From contig JACPZS010000143.1 in the NCBI GenBank assembly GCA_016195385.1, forward strand, positions 1 through 50,533: a stretch of 50,533 nucleotides of DNA, read 5' to 3'. Under the pieces are notes generated by a model, which was given only the letters and a program-made list of their open reading frames with translations, was not told the origin of the DNA and did not search any database. Position numbers and translations under genes: made by a program. Source of the DNA: Verrucomicrobiota bacterium (GTDB taxonomy: Bacteria; Verrucomicrobiota; Verrucomicrobiia; Limisphaerales; JACPZS01). This document shows, piece after piece, positions 32,701 to 40,100 of this stretch; position 1 is the stretch's first letter; the number at the start of each line of letters is the position of its first letter.

Positions 32701-33767
32701 TTGCGGCGCTGGAGCAAAAAACCTTCGGCGCGGATGCGCCGGTGACGCTTGCGCAGTTTCGCACGGGCACCGGATTACCCAATGCGCGCCCACGCGTCGG
32801 TCCCTTGGTGATCAATGAAGTCATGTACCATCCGGTCAATTTTATTAACGGCGTGGCCAAACAAGAGGCAAATGAGGAATTTATCGAGATCCAAAACGTG
32901 TCCGTGGGCACGGTGACTTTGTCTGACACGTTGCATCCGACCAACCGCTGGCGATTGCACGGCGCGGTGGATTTTGAATTTCCAACCGGCCTGACGCTCA
33001 ATGCGGCGAGCTACGCTTTGGTCGTAAGTTTTGATCCGACGACCAACGTGGCCGCGCTAGTTGCCTTCCGCGCGAAGTATTCGCCGCCAGCGGATACGCA
33101 AATTTTCGGACCATTCCGCGGCCGGCTTTCCGATCAGGGAGAGCGCCTCGAACTTTTCAAGCCCGATTCGCCCCAGCTCCCACCGCATCCGGACGCCGGT
33201 TTTGTGCCGTACATCCTCGTGGATCACCTTGAGTATTCGCCGGCCAACCCTTGGCCGGTGGCGGCCGATGGGGCGGGCGCGTCGCTGCAAAGAAAAGTTT
33301 CCACGGATTACGGCAATGATCCCGTCAACTGGCAGGCTTCCGCGCCCACGGCCGGCCGCGCGAACGCGGCGATGGTCATCGACGCCGATGCTGATGGTCT
33401 GCCGGACGCATGGGAAATTGTCCACGGCCTGGATCTCAACGATGCCCGCGACGCGGCCCATGATGAAGACGATGACGGGCTGAACAATTTTCAGGAATAT
33501 CTCGCGGGCACCGATCCGTTCGATCCGTCGAGCGTTCTGAGCTTGTCGATTGCGCGTTTGCCCACTGGCAAACCGCGTCTGACTTTCGCCGCCGCAGCTG
33601 GCAAAAGCTACTCGGTGCAATTTCGCGGCGATTTGAACACTGGCGTGTGGGAGAAATTGTTCGACATCGAGGCGCCGGCAACGCCCTCGGTGATTGAACG
33701 CGAGGACACCGCCCTCATCGGCACGAGCGTTCGCTTCTATCGCCTGGTCACGCCGCGAGCACCATGA
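26766..33767 (+). CDS. giant secreted multidomain protein: lamin-tail domains, CotH-like kinase domain, chitobiase-type domains
   Basis: 2333 residues from the ATG at 26766 (26772 is equally possible); a signal peptide KIYWLALMPAMLSSASA follows. Order: jelly-roll domain ~10-190; two Ig-like SbsA-type domains (VKISPAPGDIGSLTQITVTF); lamin-tail domain 1 at ~404 (GDVIINEFVAENINGL); chitobiase-C-type domain ~560 (IRYTFDGSEPTETNGTVYTE); CotH-like region ~645-925 (GNFVSLFINGKYVKYYNPCE and KWRFYIWDAEWSCGFN); then seven more lamin-tail domains from ~1127 to ~2150 with INE start motifs (LRITEIMYDP, VRLNEVMAAN, LVINEFMANP, LRLNEWLANP and others). A calcium-type segment DADADGLPDAWE (~2206) and a tail YSVQFRGDLNTGVWEKL end it. 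Probably cell-surface; CotH homologues are protein kinases of spore coat, so an extracellular kinase is possible but unproven. Confidence 0.92.
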   Translation: MHMLKWLGEKIYWLALMPAMLSSASAATLVSSNSTWKFFKGTTEASAPDSTAWRKTAFDDTAWPSGPATFYYGENFTGTLVADMQNKYSTLFLRQAFVVNNLAALASLELNAVCDDGFIAWINGVEVARNNAPAGEPRFNSFSAANIPEPVAYTIYPLPALNTFLVPGTNLLAVQVFNTALTSSDIVFDAELDAIARDNVGPAVVKISPAPGDIGSLTQITVTFSEPVLGIDASDLMLNSDVAESVTGAGATYTFSFPQPEFGFVQISWNPMHGITDMANPPNAFAGTGADATWSYHLIDPDAPTVQALHPPAGLTVRQLARIEMQFTEPVGGVTATDLLVNGVPATNVTGVADGPYVFEFPSVSNGLVQVAWAAGHGITDLSVSSNRFAGGAWQYTVAPAASAGDVIINEFVAENINGLKDEDGQAEDWIELFNRGTAAVDLAGWSLTDNPDEPGQWSFPAITLAPKQFLIVFASGKDRRPTAAGGRLHTNFKLNPSGEYLGLFSPDSPRQVVSEIAPAFPEQRIDYSFGRDSAGLWRYYQTPTPGAANGASNIDGVVAPVHFSVERGYFKLPFNLTLSTSTRGATIRYTFDGSEPTETNGTVYTEPIFMGSTRIVRAAAFKGNALPSEIATHTYLFNLPASQRALPVLSLVTATNNLVGRTGISGISGGTYASDGTWKVKNKTNDFYNPIKKGIAWERPVSIEFIRPEDNRGFQVECGIRIHASDYFRPRMHASDKFSYTLFFRSDYGAGRLVYPWFAPSVVNEFDEVVLRAGSNDPNNPFLRDQLIRSLSADLGAVASHGNFVSLFINGKYVKYYNPCERIEKRFCQEWHGGGGVWDVREQFGQMIDGNSTTWDAMMSIINARSFAAQTNYLEAARRIDLVNFIEYLLPLIYGDTGDWPENNWRAGRERVADGKWRFYIWDAEWSCGFNNPVTHNTLTSQLAGGSEIATIYKKLKVNPEFRVLFADRVHKHFFNGGALTDEKIRARYEELKTPLRGAIAGFDDTIGTAWIPKRRASLMNHLNAAGLIGSSNAPVFAQFGGRVPRGFALTMTTAATNGIIYFTTNGLDPRVPFTSQVVASAATYAAASPLVLDNATLVQARTLDGTNWSALTEATFQVAELRSPLRITEIMYDPPGDDAYEFMELQNTDAAPINLSGVTLQGVSFRFPEGATLAGGARLVLGSDVNPAAFTQRYPGVAVAGRFSGSLANHGERLTLLDRTGQTIVSVDYQDSAGWPAAAHGEGFSLEIIDPNGDPDDPANWQASAQAGGSAGAANVIPNLPSVRLNEVMAANVSSVKNGTKYSDWIELFNAGSNTVSLTDWSLSDDGDARKFVFPSGLNIPARGYLVVWCDAATDTPGLHSGFALNQSGESLFLFDDRTNRIDAVSFGLQLADLSIGRTDAADTWQLTRPTPGSENEAAPLAPSSGLVINEFMANPAPGDEDWIELFNADKNFPVALRGLHLSTSNALFQITSLSFVAPGGFAQLFADEKPGPAHLDFKLPASGGVIVLADEAGAEINRVSYGPQGENVSYGHLPDGDGAFVIFSNSASPGASNYQRTYAGAYLNEVLARNESLPDPATGRVIDWIEFYNPNDTVFDFSGMSLSVDKPSPGEWLFPAGTKLVARGYLVIRCDSLSPISFEPGADLNCGRSLAGESGGVFLFNAAGQLVDSVEYGFQIVDQSIGRDGGDWNLLTTPTPGTKNSAAAALGASANLRLNEWLANPASGDDWFEIFNLDALPVRLGNLFLSDDPSIHGQTNFSIAPLSFVSPHGWVKFEADGQPEQGRHHTPFRLDEHGGTLRLYDTIFRVIDSIDFSAQSPGISEGRFPDGTANIVRFSGTASPGAANYLPLTNVVINEVLTHTDPPLEDAIELFNTTLQPLDMGGWFLSNTVDNFKKFRIPNGTTIPARGYKVFYEFEFNPSPGLATSFTLNSAHGDEVNLSSADVSGNLTGFRARQIFGAAENSVSFGRHQTSVGEDFAALEQKTFGADAPVTLAQFRTGTGLPNARPRVGPLVINEVMYHPVNFINGVAKQEANEEFIEIQNVSVGTVTLSDTLHPTNRWRLHGAVDFEFPTGLTLNAASYALVVSFDPTTNVAALVAFRAKYSPPADTQIFGPFRGRLSDQGERLELFKPDSPQLPPHPDAGFVPYILVDHLEYSPANPWPVAADGAGASLQRKVSTDYGNDPVNWQASAPTAGRANAAMVIDADADGLPDAWEIVHGLDLNDARDAAHDEDDDGLNNFQEYLAGTDPFDPSSVLSLSIARLPTGKPRLTFAAAAGKSYSVQFRGDLNTGVWEKLFDIEAPATPSVIEREDTALIGTSVRFYRLVTPRAP

Positions 33768-33817
33768 TCAGATAGGTTTCGCTGGATTTTCCCTTGAGCG
33801 ATCCACATGATCCGGTC

Positions 33818-34171
33818 ATGAAGTTTATTTTGACTACGCATAACGTGACACTGACCAAGGCGATTGAAGACCACATCCTCACGCGCATCGACAAACTGGA
33901 GCACCTGGACCGCTGGGCCATTGATGCACGAGTGACGCTGGAGCACGATCACACACGCGTGCCGGAAAAGCAGTTCAAGTGCTCGATGCGCTTGGGCGTG
34001 CGCGGACCGGATCTTTTTGCGGAAGATGCCGAGAGCGACCTCTACACGGCCATCGATCTGGTGGCGAAAAAAGTCGAGCAACAGATTCGCAAGCGCCACA
34101 ACAAGATCAAGGCCCGCCGCCACACCGAAGCTTCCCGCAGCAAGCGTCGCCGCCAGGAACAGGGAATTTGA
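33818..34171 (+). CDS. hpf: ribosome hibernation promoting factor / RaiA family
   Basis: 117 residues from the ATG at 33818; a TTG at 33794 is less likely. The pattern KFILTTHNVTLTKAIEDHIL, RIDKLEHLDRWAIDARVTLE and SDLYTAIDLVAKKVEQQIRK is the HPF/RaiA beta-alpha-beta-beta-beta-alpha fold, which binds the 30S decoding region and silences ribosomes in stationary phase. There is no long-HPF dimerisation domain; a basic tail (RRHTEASRSKRRRQE) follows. It stands 50 bases after the giant protein gene and is probably transcribed on its own or with the amidohydrolase behind it. Confidence 0.93.
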   Translation: MKFILTTHNVTLTKAIEDHILTRIDKLEHLDRWAIDARVTLEHDHTRVPEKQFKCSMRLGVRGPDLFAEDAESDLYTAIDLVAKKVEQQIRKRHNKIKARRHTEASRSKRRRQEQGI

Positions 34172-34276
34172 TCGCTGACTGTTCCGCCCGTCTGGGGTTG
34201 AAGCCGATTGACGGCGACGGAACTCGAATCGGGAAGAAAGCCAGATCGAGCGCGTCTTTCATCCGCCATTCATTCC

Positions 34277-35521
34277 ATGCTGCTGCGCGCGCGTGTTGTT
34301 TTGCCGATGGTCCAGCCGGCGATTGCAGATGGCGTCGTCGAGATCACTGGTCGCCGCCTGGCACGCATTTCCCGCTGGCGGGAATTCTCCACTTCCGAAA
34401 AACGCGACGTCATCGATTTGGGCGACATCGTCTTGATGCCGGGATTAGTCAACGCGCATTGTCATCTCGACTACTCAGACATGGCCGGGATGCTGCCCGC
34501 GCCAAAAACTTTTTCCGACTGGATCAAAGGCATCCTCGCGCTCAAGAGCCACTGGAATTACGCCGATTATGCGCGCTCGTGGCTGAACGGCGCGCGGATG
34601 CTGGTGCGCCACGGAGTCACGACCGTCGCCGACATCGAAGCCGTCCCGGAGTTACTCCCCGAAGTTTGGGACGCGACGCCATTGCGCGTGTTTTCGTTTT
34701 TGGAAATGACCGGCGTGAAAAGCCAGCGCCCGGCGGAGGCCATCTTGCAGGAAGCGTTTCAAATACTGGAGTCGCTGGCGCACCGGCGTAATCGCGGCGG
34801 TTTTTCCCCCCACGCGCCGTATTCGACGACCGCCGCGTTGCTGCAACTCAGCGCGGCTTGCGCGCGCGCGCGCGGACGCTGGGTTACAACGCATGTCGCC
34901 GAGTCATTGGAGGAATTCGAGATGTTCATGGACCGTCGCGGAGCAATGTTCGATTGGCTGAAAAGCCAGCGCGACGTCACTGATTGCGGCGGGATCTCAC
35001 CGATTCAACATCTGGAGCGACAGGGTGTGCTCGGCGATAATTTCCTCGCCGTCCATGTAAACTATCTCGCGCCCGGTGACGCGGAATTGCTCGCCCGCCG
35101 GGGCGCCAGCGTGACGCATTGCCCGCGCAGCCACGCGTATTTTGGACACCAACCATTTCCACGCGCCGCGCTGGCGGCGGCGGGCGTGAATCTTTGCCTC
35201 GGCACGGACAGCCTCGCGAGCGTCAACAAGCAGCAAAAGCAATTGCCGGAACTGAATCTGTTTTCGGAAATGCAGCAGTTTGTGTCCACCATGCCGGAAG
35301 TTTCCGCCGCCGAGATCCTAGCCATGGCCACGGTCCATGGCGCGCGCGCGCTGGGCCTGGCGGGAAGCGTTGGCGAATTGTCCGCTGGCGCGGAAGCCGA
35401 TCTCATCGCGCTGCCGTTCGGAGGGATGTTGAAAGATGCCGCGGAGTCCGTCGTGCAACATCGAGGCGAAGTCGCGGCTGTAATGATTGAGGGTGAATGG
35501 GTGGTTCAGCCAAAACTGTGA
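34277..35521 (+). CDS. metal-dependent amidohydrolase (nucleoside/aminofutalosine deaminase-like)
   Basis: 414 residues from the ATG at 34277; the frame is open to a TTG at 34208. VLMPGLVNAHCHLDYSDMAG carries the H-x-H metal site; TTHVAESLEE, AVHVNYLAPGD and CLGTDSLASVN give further metal and catalytic residues. The sequence fits the deaminase branch of the superfamily (chlorohydrolase, methylthioadenosine or aminodeoxyfutalosine deaminases). The F-x-D-W-I-x-G segment after the metal motif recalls aminofutalosine deaminase of the alternative menaquinone route, but no other mqn gene is here. It overlaps the decayed SDR gene and is followed by bioF. Confidence 0.85.
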   Translation: MLLRARVVLPMVQPAIADGVVEITGRRLARISRWREFSTSEKRDVIDLGDIVLMPGLVNAHCHLDYSDMAGMLPAPKTFSDWIKGILALKSHWNYADYARSWLNGARMLVRHGVTTVADIEAVPELLPEVWDATPLRVFSFLEMTGVKSQRPAEAILQEAFQILESLAHRRNRGGFSPHAPYSTTAALLQLSAACARARGRWVTTHVAESLEEFEMFMDRRGAMFDWLKSQRDVTDCGGISPIQHLERQGVLGDNFLAVHVNYLAPGDAELLARRGASVTHCPRSHAYFGHQPFPRAALAAAGVNLCLGTDSLASVNKQQKQLPELNLFSEMQQFVSTMPEVSAAEILAMATVHGARALGLAGSVGELSAGAEADLIALPFGGMLKDAAESVVQHRGEVAAVMIEGEWVVQPKL

Positions 35522-35778
35522 GCGCAGGCAATCTGTTGCCGCGAGGCGCGCTCGTAACCGGCGCGGGCGGCGGGTTGGGGCGGACGTTCGTGGCTGAGTT
35601 CGCGTCTCAAGACTGGCTGGTTTGCGCCGCGTGTCATCGCTTCAATTTTCAAAAAAGCCGTCAACGTCTGACCGGTGCAACTCCGCGTGACGACGACGGC
35701 GCAAATCCGCAGCGTGATGGATCAGTTGCTCGCGCGCTGGACTTGATGCCGCGCTGCGACGCGCCCGCCGGACGATGA
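35497..35778 (+). pseudogene. short-chain dehydrogenase/reductase remnant, frameshifted and truncated
   Basis: The frame from 35497 begins with a good SDR N-terminus: RGALVTGAGGGLGRTFVAEF with the T-G-x3-G-x-G cofactor motif, then SQDWLVCAACHRF. After about residue 52 it loses character. In the next frame, from 35687, VTTTAQIRSVMDQLLARW is recognisable as the SDR segment before the usual LDVLINNAG, and then stops. The NAG, catalytic Ser and Y-x3-K segments are absent. So there is at least one frameshift near 35650-35685 and a deletion of the C-terminal two thirds. An intact copy would have sat between the amidohydrolase and BioF. Confidence 0.75.
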
Positions 35779-35801
35779 ATTGCGAATCAAATTCTGTTTG
35801 A

Positions 35802-37010
35802 ATGAATGACTTCGAGAACGAATTGAACCGTCAGCTTGCCGCGCTGCGCGAACAGCATTTACTGCGCAAACCACGCCGCGTAGATTCGCCACAAGCGGCT
35901 CATCTGGAAATTGACGGCCGACGTCTTTTGAATTTTTCATCCAATGACTATCTGGGGCTGGCGAACGATCCAGAAATCAAGCAAGCGGCGATCGATACGG
36001 TTGCGCGTTTCGGAGCCGGCACCGGCGCATCACCGTTGATTTGCGGGCGACTCGCTCCGCACGCGGAACTGGAGGAAGCCCTGGCGGCATTCAAAGGAAC
36101 CCCAGCGGCCTTGTGTTTCTCCTCGGGCTACGCCGCCGCCCTGGGAGCGATTGGCGCGCTGATGGGACGCGGCGATTTCATCGTCATCGACAAACTGGTT
36201 CACGCGTCGATCGTGGACGCGGCGCGGTTATGCGGCGCGAAACTCCGCGTTTTCGCTCACAGCGATCTGGAAAGTTTGACGGAAATTTTGCGCTGGATCG
36301 ATCGACAACGATCCCCCGTTGCGCCCGGGACGTCCGTTCGACGCCCGCGCACTTTAATCGTCACCGAAAGTATTTTTTCGATGGATGGCGATCGCGCTCC
36401 TTTACGTGAGCTGGTTGAGTTGAAGGAAAAATTCGGGGTGTGGCTGATGGTGGACGAAGCCCATGCGACGGGAATTTACGGCGCCGCACGCCGCGGATTG
36501 ATCGAAGAATGCGGCCTGGACGGGCACGTCGAGATCGAAATGGGCACGTTGAGCAAAGCGCTCGGCGCTTCGGGCGGTTACATTTGCGGTTCGCGCGCGC
36601 TGATCGATCTTTTGGTCAATCGCGCGCGTAGTTACATTTTTTCAACCGCGCCGGCCCCTGCCGCCGTCGGCGCCGCGACGGCCGCGATTCGAGTCGTGCA
36701 AAGTGCCGTCGGCGCAGCACGGCGAAAACGGCTGAAGGAACGAATCGAGCAACTCGCAGCACACGCCGGCGCACATTGGCGCAGTGCGATTGTGCCGATT
36801 CTGATCGGCGCCGAAGGCCGGGCGCTGACTGCAGCGGCGGAACTTCAATCGCACGGAATTTTCGTCCCCGCCATTCGCTACCCGACGGTGGCTCGCGGAG
36901 CCGCGCGGTTGCGTGTGACACTGACGGCGGCGCATGATCGCAGTGATTTGGAGAAATTGATCGAAGCGTTGGCGGAATTACTCCCCACGCGCGCGGCCTT
37001 GCCGGAATAG
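35802..37010 (+). CDS. bioF: 8-amino-7-oxononanoate synthase (AONS / alpha-oxoamine synthase family)
   Basis: 402 residues, the usual length. LLNFSSNDYLGLANDPEIKQ near the start, GTGASPLICGRLAPHAELEE, VDEAHATGIYGAARRG and the PLP-binding lysine at about K252 in EMGTLSKALGASGGYICGS are all present. The enzyme condenses pimeloyl-ACP (or -CoA) with alanine in biotin synthesis; related enzymes (KBL, serine palmitoyltransferase) share the fold, but GTGA..L..G and overall similarity favour BioF. The other bio genes are not in this window. It follows the decayed SDR by 23 bases. Confidence 0.88.
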   Translation: MNDFENELNRQLAALREQHLLRKPRRVDSPQAAHLEIDGRRLLNFSSNDYLGLANDPEIKQAAIDTVARFGAGTGASPLICGRLAPHAELEEALAAFKGTPAALCFSSGYAAALGAIGALMGRGDFIVIDKLVHASIVDAARLCGAKLRVFAHSDLESLTEILRWIDRQRSPVAPGTSVRRPRTLIVTESIFSMDGDRAPLRELVELKEKFGVWLMVDEAHATGIYGAARRGLIEECGLDGHVEIEMGTLSKALGASGGYICGSRALIDLLVNRARSYIFSTAPAPAAVGAATAAIRVVQSAVGAARRKRLKERIEQLAAHAGAHWRSAIVPILIGAEGRALTAAAELQSHGIFVPAIRYPTVARGAARLRVTLTAAHDRSDLEKLIEALAELLPTRAALPE

Positions 37011-37050
37011 TTGCTTCCTTGGAAAACTCCGGGAGTCGTGGGCCGTCTCT

Positions 37051-39159
37051 TCAGGACGAAGCCGATTTGCCGGCCGTGTTGTATTCCGAGTACTTGTAGT
37101 AGTAATAATCGTTCGAGCCGGGACGCGCGCGATTGAAAACGAGGCCCAGAATATTGACGCGCCGATGCCGCAGGAGTTCCACTGCCTCGCGAGCATGCTT
37201 GGCACGAGTGAAGGAACCGCGCACGACGAACAGAACGCCGTCCATTTTGGGTGCGAGCGTCGGGGTGTCGTCAGCGGCGAAAACCGGAACACTGTCGAAG
37301 ATGACGCAATCGAACTGCGCGTAAACGGTTTTGAGAAGATGATCCATGCGCGAGCCAAGGAAAAGCTCGCCAGCGTCGTTAGTGATTTTGCCACGCGGCA
37401 CCAGGAAGAGATTGGGCAGCGATGTTTCGCGAATGACGTCGTCCAGCGAGCACGAAGCGCGCAGGTAATCCGCCAGTCCCGGTTCGGCCGGCATTTCCAA
37501 AAACTGGTGTTGGGTGCCGCGCCGCATATCGGCATCCACGATCAAGACGCGCGCGCCGCCGAAAGCCAGGGTGCGCGCCAGGTTGGCGGCCACGGTCGAT
37601 TTGCCCTCGTTGGGCACCGCGCTGGCAACCAGGATGGTCTTGGGCCGGCGCTCGCCAGTGGACATGTAGAGCAGCGAGGAGCGCAGGTTGCGGTTCGACT
37701 CCGCAAACACGTGGCGATCGTCACCCGGCCTCAATAAAACCAAGCCGTTGCGCGTTTGCGCGCGCGGGAGTTCCGGCACCTGGCCGACGATGACTTCGTC
37801 AAATTGCTGGGTCAGTTCGAGGAGGGAAGTGAAGCGATCGTCGCTGCGTTCGATGAGCATGATGACGCCAAAACCCAAAGCCATTCCGCCCACCAAAGCG
37901 GCGAACAGGAAAAATGGAATCCGGCGGTCGGTCGGCAATGATTTCGAGGCTCGTTCGATGACGGTGAGCGCCTCGCTGTCGGTTTCTTCGTTGAAGTTAA
38001 CGTTGCGATACACGTTCTTGAGATTGTCCAAGATCTGCAATTCACGCGTGACATGCATCTCGAGCTTTCGATTTTCCGCCAAATGAAACTGGGTCAGCAT
38101 GACTTTGGATTCCCAATCCACGATTTTGTCATCCAACCCCTTCATACGCAGTTCGAGGTCATGCCTTTGCGCGAGGGTCTGTTCCTGGTTGAGTTTGCGA
38201 TATTCCTGGATGTTTTTTTCGGCCAATTCTATTTCTTTCACCAGCTTTTGAACTTTGGGATGAGCCAGTCGCAAATTACGTGACAGTTCCTCCAACTGTA
38301 CTTTGAGTTCTTGAACTCTCTGCCGCGCAGTCACGAAATCGGTGGCCGGGGCGGAACCCGGTGAATTGTTTTGCGCGTCGTCTTTGAACTTAAATGTGCC
38401 CGGGGCGAGCAATTCGACTCGGTTCGAGGCGCTGGCACTGCGATCGAGCGCGATCAAACCGAGCAGATCACGTTGGAGACTGAGATCAGCAAACTCCTTC
38501 TTGAGCGTGACCAAATGCGTCGCTTCGCTGGCGCCTTGGGCTTGGAGCACGACATCGTTGTGCTCCTGTTGAAATTTGTTGAGCCGGTCTTGCGCCTCCT
38601 TGAGTGACTGTTCCTGGGTGGTCAACTGGTCGGTTAAGGAATCAAGGGTGTTTTTCGAGACCAATTGCCGCAGTTCCCTGCGGTAGAGGAGATACTCGTC
38701 CATGATGGCATCCAGATAGGATTTGGTGTAGGTGCCATCACGTCCCAGCGCTTCCAGTTCGAGCATGGTGGTCTTGGGAACGATGCTGATCTTCAGCTTG
38801 ACCTTCGGCGGCTTTTTCCCCTGGGTGAGCGATTCTAAGCGCGCATTGGCTCGATCATTCATCTGTGCGCTGCGCATCAATTCGATTTGCGTTTGAAAGA
38901 AAAACGCGGGCTCGTCCGTGTAAAATCCGCCTTCCGCCAGCCTGGTCTTGCCAAGCACGCCCATGCGCGAGAAAGAGCTGTAGCTCGGCGGCAGCCGGTG
39001 GAAATAATAGCCTGCCCCGCCTAAAGCCAGCAGGGCGCTGAACATGGGAATCCACCACCACTTTTTCAAAAAAGTGACGTAACGCTTGATGAACGAAACT
39101 TGGGCGACTGGTTCGCTGTCGTAATCACCCGCCGAGTTGAATGCGTTGTCGTCGTTCAT
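37051..39159 (-). CDS. polysaccharide co-polymerase / BY-kinase (Wzz + tyrosine autokinase)
   Basis: 702 residues. Cytoplasmic start, membrane helix ~34-52, a long periplasmic Wzz-type region with coiled coil (~130-400), second helix ~425-445, then the BY-kinase domain. Walker A is near 514-523 (SAVPNEGKSTVAANLA), the A' motif is RVLIVDADMRRGTQHQF, and Walker B is DCVIFDSVPVFAADD. The C-terminus has the tyrosine cluster NDYYYYKYSEYN that is trans-autophosphorylated. Such proteins control chain length and export of exopolysaccharide with the Wza-like channel, whose gene is directly upstream, overlapping by one base (TAATG). Polymerase and glycosyltransferases of the system are not adjacent. 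Confidence 0.93.
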   Translation of the reverse strand: MNDDNAFNSAGDYDSEPVAQVSFIKRYVTFLKKWWWIPMFSALLALGGAGYYFHRLPPSYSSFSRMGVLGKTRLAEGGFYTDEPAFFFQTQIELMRSAQMNDRANARLESLTQGKKPPKVKLKISIVPKTTMLELEALGRDGTYTKSYLDAIMDEYLLYRRELRQLVSKNTLDSLTDQLTTQEQSLKEAQDRLNKFQQEHNDVVLQAQGASEATHLVTLKKEFADLSLQRDLLGLIALDRSASASNRVELLAPGTFKFKDDAQNNSPGSAPATDFVTARQRVQELKVQLEELSRNLRLAHPKVQKLVKEIELAEKNIQEYRKLNQEQTLAQRHDLELRMKGLDDKIVDWESKVMLTQFHLAENRKLEMHVTRELQILDNLKNVYRNVNFNEETDSEALTVIERASKSLPTDRRIPFFLFAALVGGMALGFGVIMLIERSDDRFTSLLELTQQFDEVIVGQVPELPRAQTRNGLVLLRPGDDRHVFAESNRNLRSSLLYMSTGERRPKTILVASAVPNEGKSTVAANLARTLAFGGARVLIVDADMRRGTQHQFLEMPAEPGLADYLRASCSLDDVIRETSLPNLFLVPRGKITNDAGELFLGSRMDHLLKTVYAQFDCVIFDSVPVFAADDTPTLAPKMDGVLFVVRGSFTRAKHAREAVELLRHRRVNILGLVFNRARPGSNDYYYYKYSEYNTAGKSASS

Positions 39160-39833
39160 TAGTAGTTGAGTAGTTTGGCCGGCACCCAGATGTAATCCTC
39201 CGGCTCCAGTTTGAGATCCTTCTCAAGCATGCCTTTCTCGAGAATTTCCGCGACGTTGACCACCGTGGTCGTAGGTTTGCCGCCGTTTTTGCTCCGGCGC
39301 GTGATCTTGATTCGATCCTTGGCGGCGAACTCGAGGAACCCGCCTGCGTGCGAAATGGCCTTGCTGATGGTGAACTCCTGGATGTCGCTCGGGATGTCCT
39401 GCGCTCCGGCCTGTCGCACCATTCCGGAAAGATAGATTCGTCCTCGCGATTTGTTCAGGGTATCAATGGCAATGATAACGGTCGCGTGATAATAGAGATC
39501 TTTTTCGAGCAAGGCTTTGAGTTCATCCGCAAGCTGCTTGCAGGTTTTGTTCGTCGCCGAGATGCGACGGAAATAGGGAATTTCCAATTCACCGGAGTCT
39601 GCAACTGTCAGTGACTTTGGCTCCTCACGATCTTCAATGATGCGGAAACTGATCTTGTCGCCGATGCCCAGCTTCTGAGTGTTATCGAGCGAATCCATCG
39701 AAACATAGGAGGAAAGGTTGGTAAACGACCCGGCGTTCACGGGTGTGCTCGCAAGCTCGGCGGCGTGGAGAACCCTGAGCGCGCCAAGTGCAGCCAACGT
39801 GAAAACCAGCCGCGTAATTCTGTTAAACTTCAT
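39159..39833 (-). CDS. polysaccharide export outer-membrane protein (Wza family)
   Basis: 224 residues with a signal peptide (RLVFTLAALGALRVLHAAE) without a lipobox cysteine. QKLGIGDKISFRIIEDREEP begins the PES domain (Poly_export), with TVADSGELEIPYFRRISA and KTCKQLADELKALLEKDLYY; a SLBB-type segment (GRIYLSGMVRQAGAQDI) follows, and the end LEPEDYIWVPAKLLNY is typical. It is shorter than Wza (about 380) and lacks the outer-membrane helix part. It would form the periplasmic/outer-membrane exit for the polysaccharide driven by the BY-kinase protein. First gene of the pair, with its promoter probably in 39834-40100. Confidence 0.9.
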   Translation of the reverse strand: MKFNRITRLVFTLAALGALRVLHAAELASTPVNAGSFTNLSSYVSMDSLDNTQKLGIGDKISFRIIEDREEPKSLTVADSGELEIPYFRRISATNKTCKQLADELKALLEKDLYYHATVIIAIDTLNKSRGRIYLSGMVRQAGAQDIPSDIQEFTISKAISHAGGFLEFAAKDRIKITRRSKNGGKPTTTVVNVAEILEKGMLEKDLKLEPEDYIWVPAKLLNY

Positions 39834-39898
39834 AGCGAATTCGTTGTCGTCGTTCTGGCGGAAACCGGCATCAGCTCAATTCTTGCAGCCAACGCCCA

Positions 39899-39925
39899 CC
39901 ACTGCTCGATGTTCGAGCAGTGGTT
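39899..39925. promoter_or_regulatory. perfect 12-bp inverted repeat upstream of the exopolysaccharide pair
   Basis: ACCACTGCTCGA-tgt-TCGAGCAGTGGT: 12 matching bases on each side of a three-base centre. It lies 66 bases before the start codon of the Wza-like gene and between it and the convergent end of the FG-GAP gene. No T-run follows on either strand. It could be an operator for a dimeric regulator, a leader hairpin, or one of the dispersed hairpins; the sequence does not decide. The rest of 39834-40100 shows nothing recognisable. Confidence 0.6.
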
Positions 39926-40100
39926 TGAATCTGCTTTGCGGTTGTTTTCAGATTGGCCTGATATGCCGGCTCAATCTCATGACGCTCGACGCGAAAACTT
40001 ATAGCAACTCAGCGCAAATGCAATCCAAAAGCTCGGCCAAAACTGACTCGGTATCGGCAATTTGAGATGCTTGTTAAGCAACAAGTTTGGCCGCGATCCC

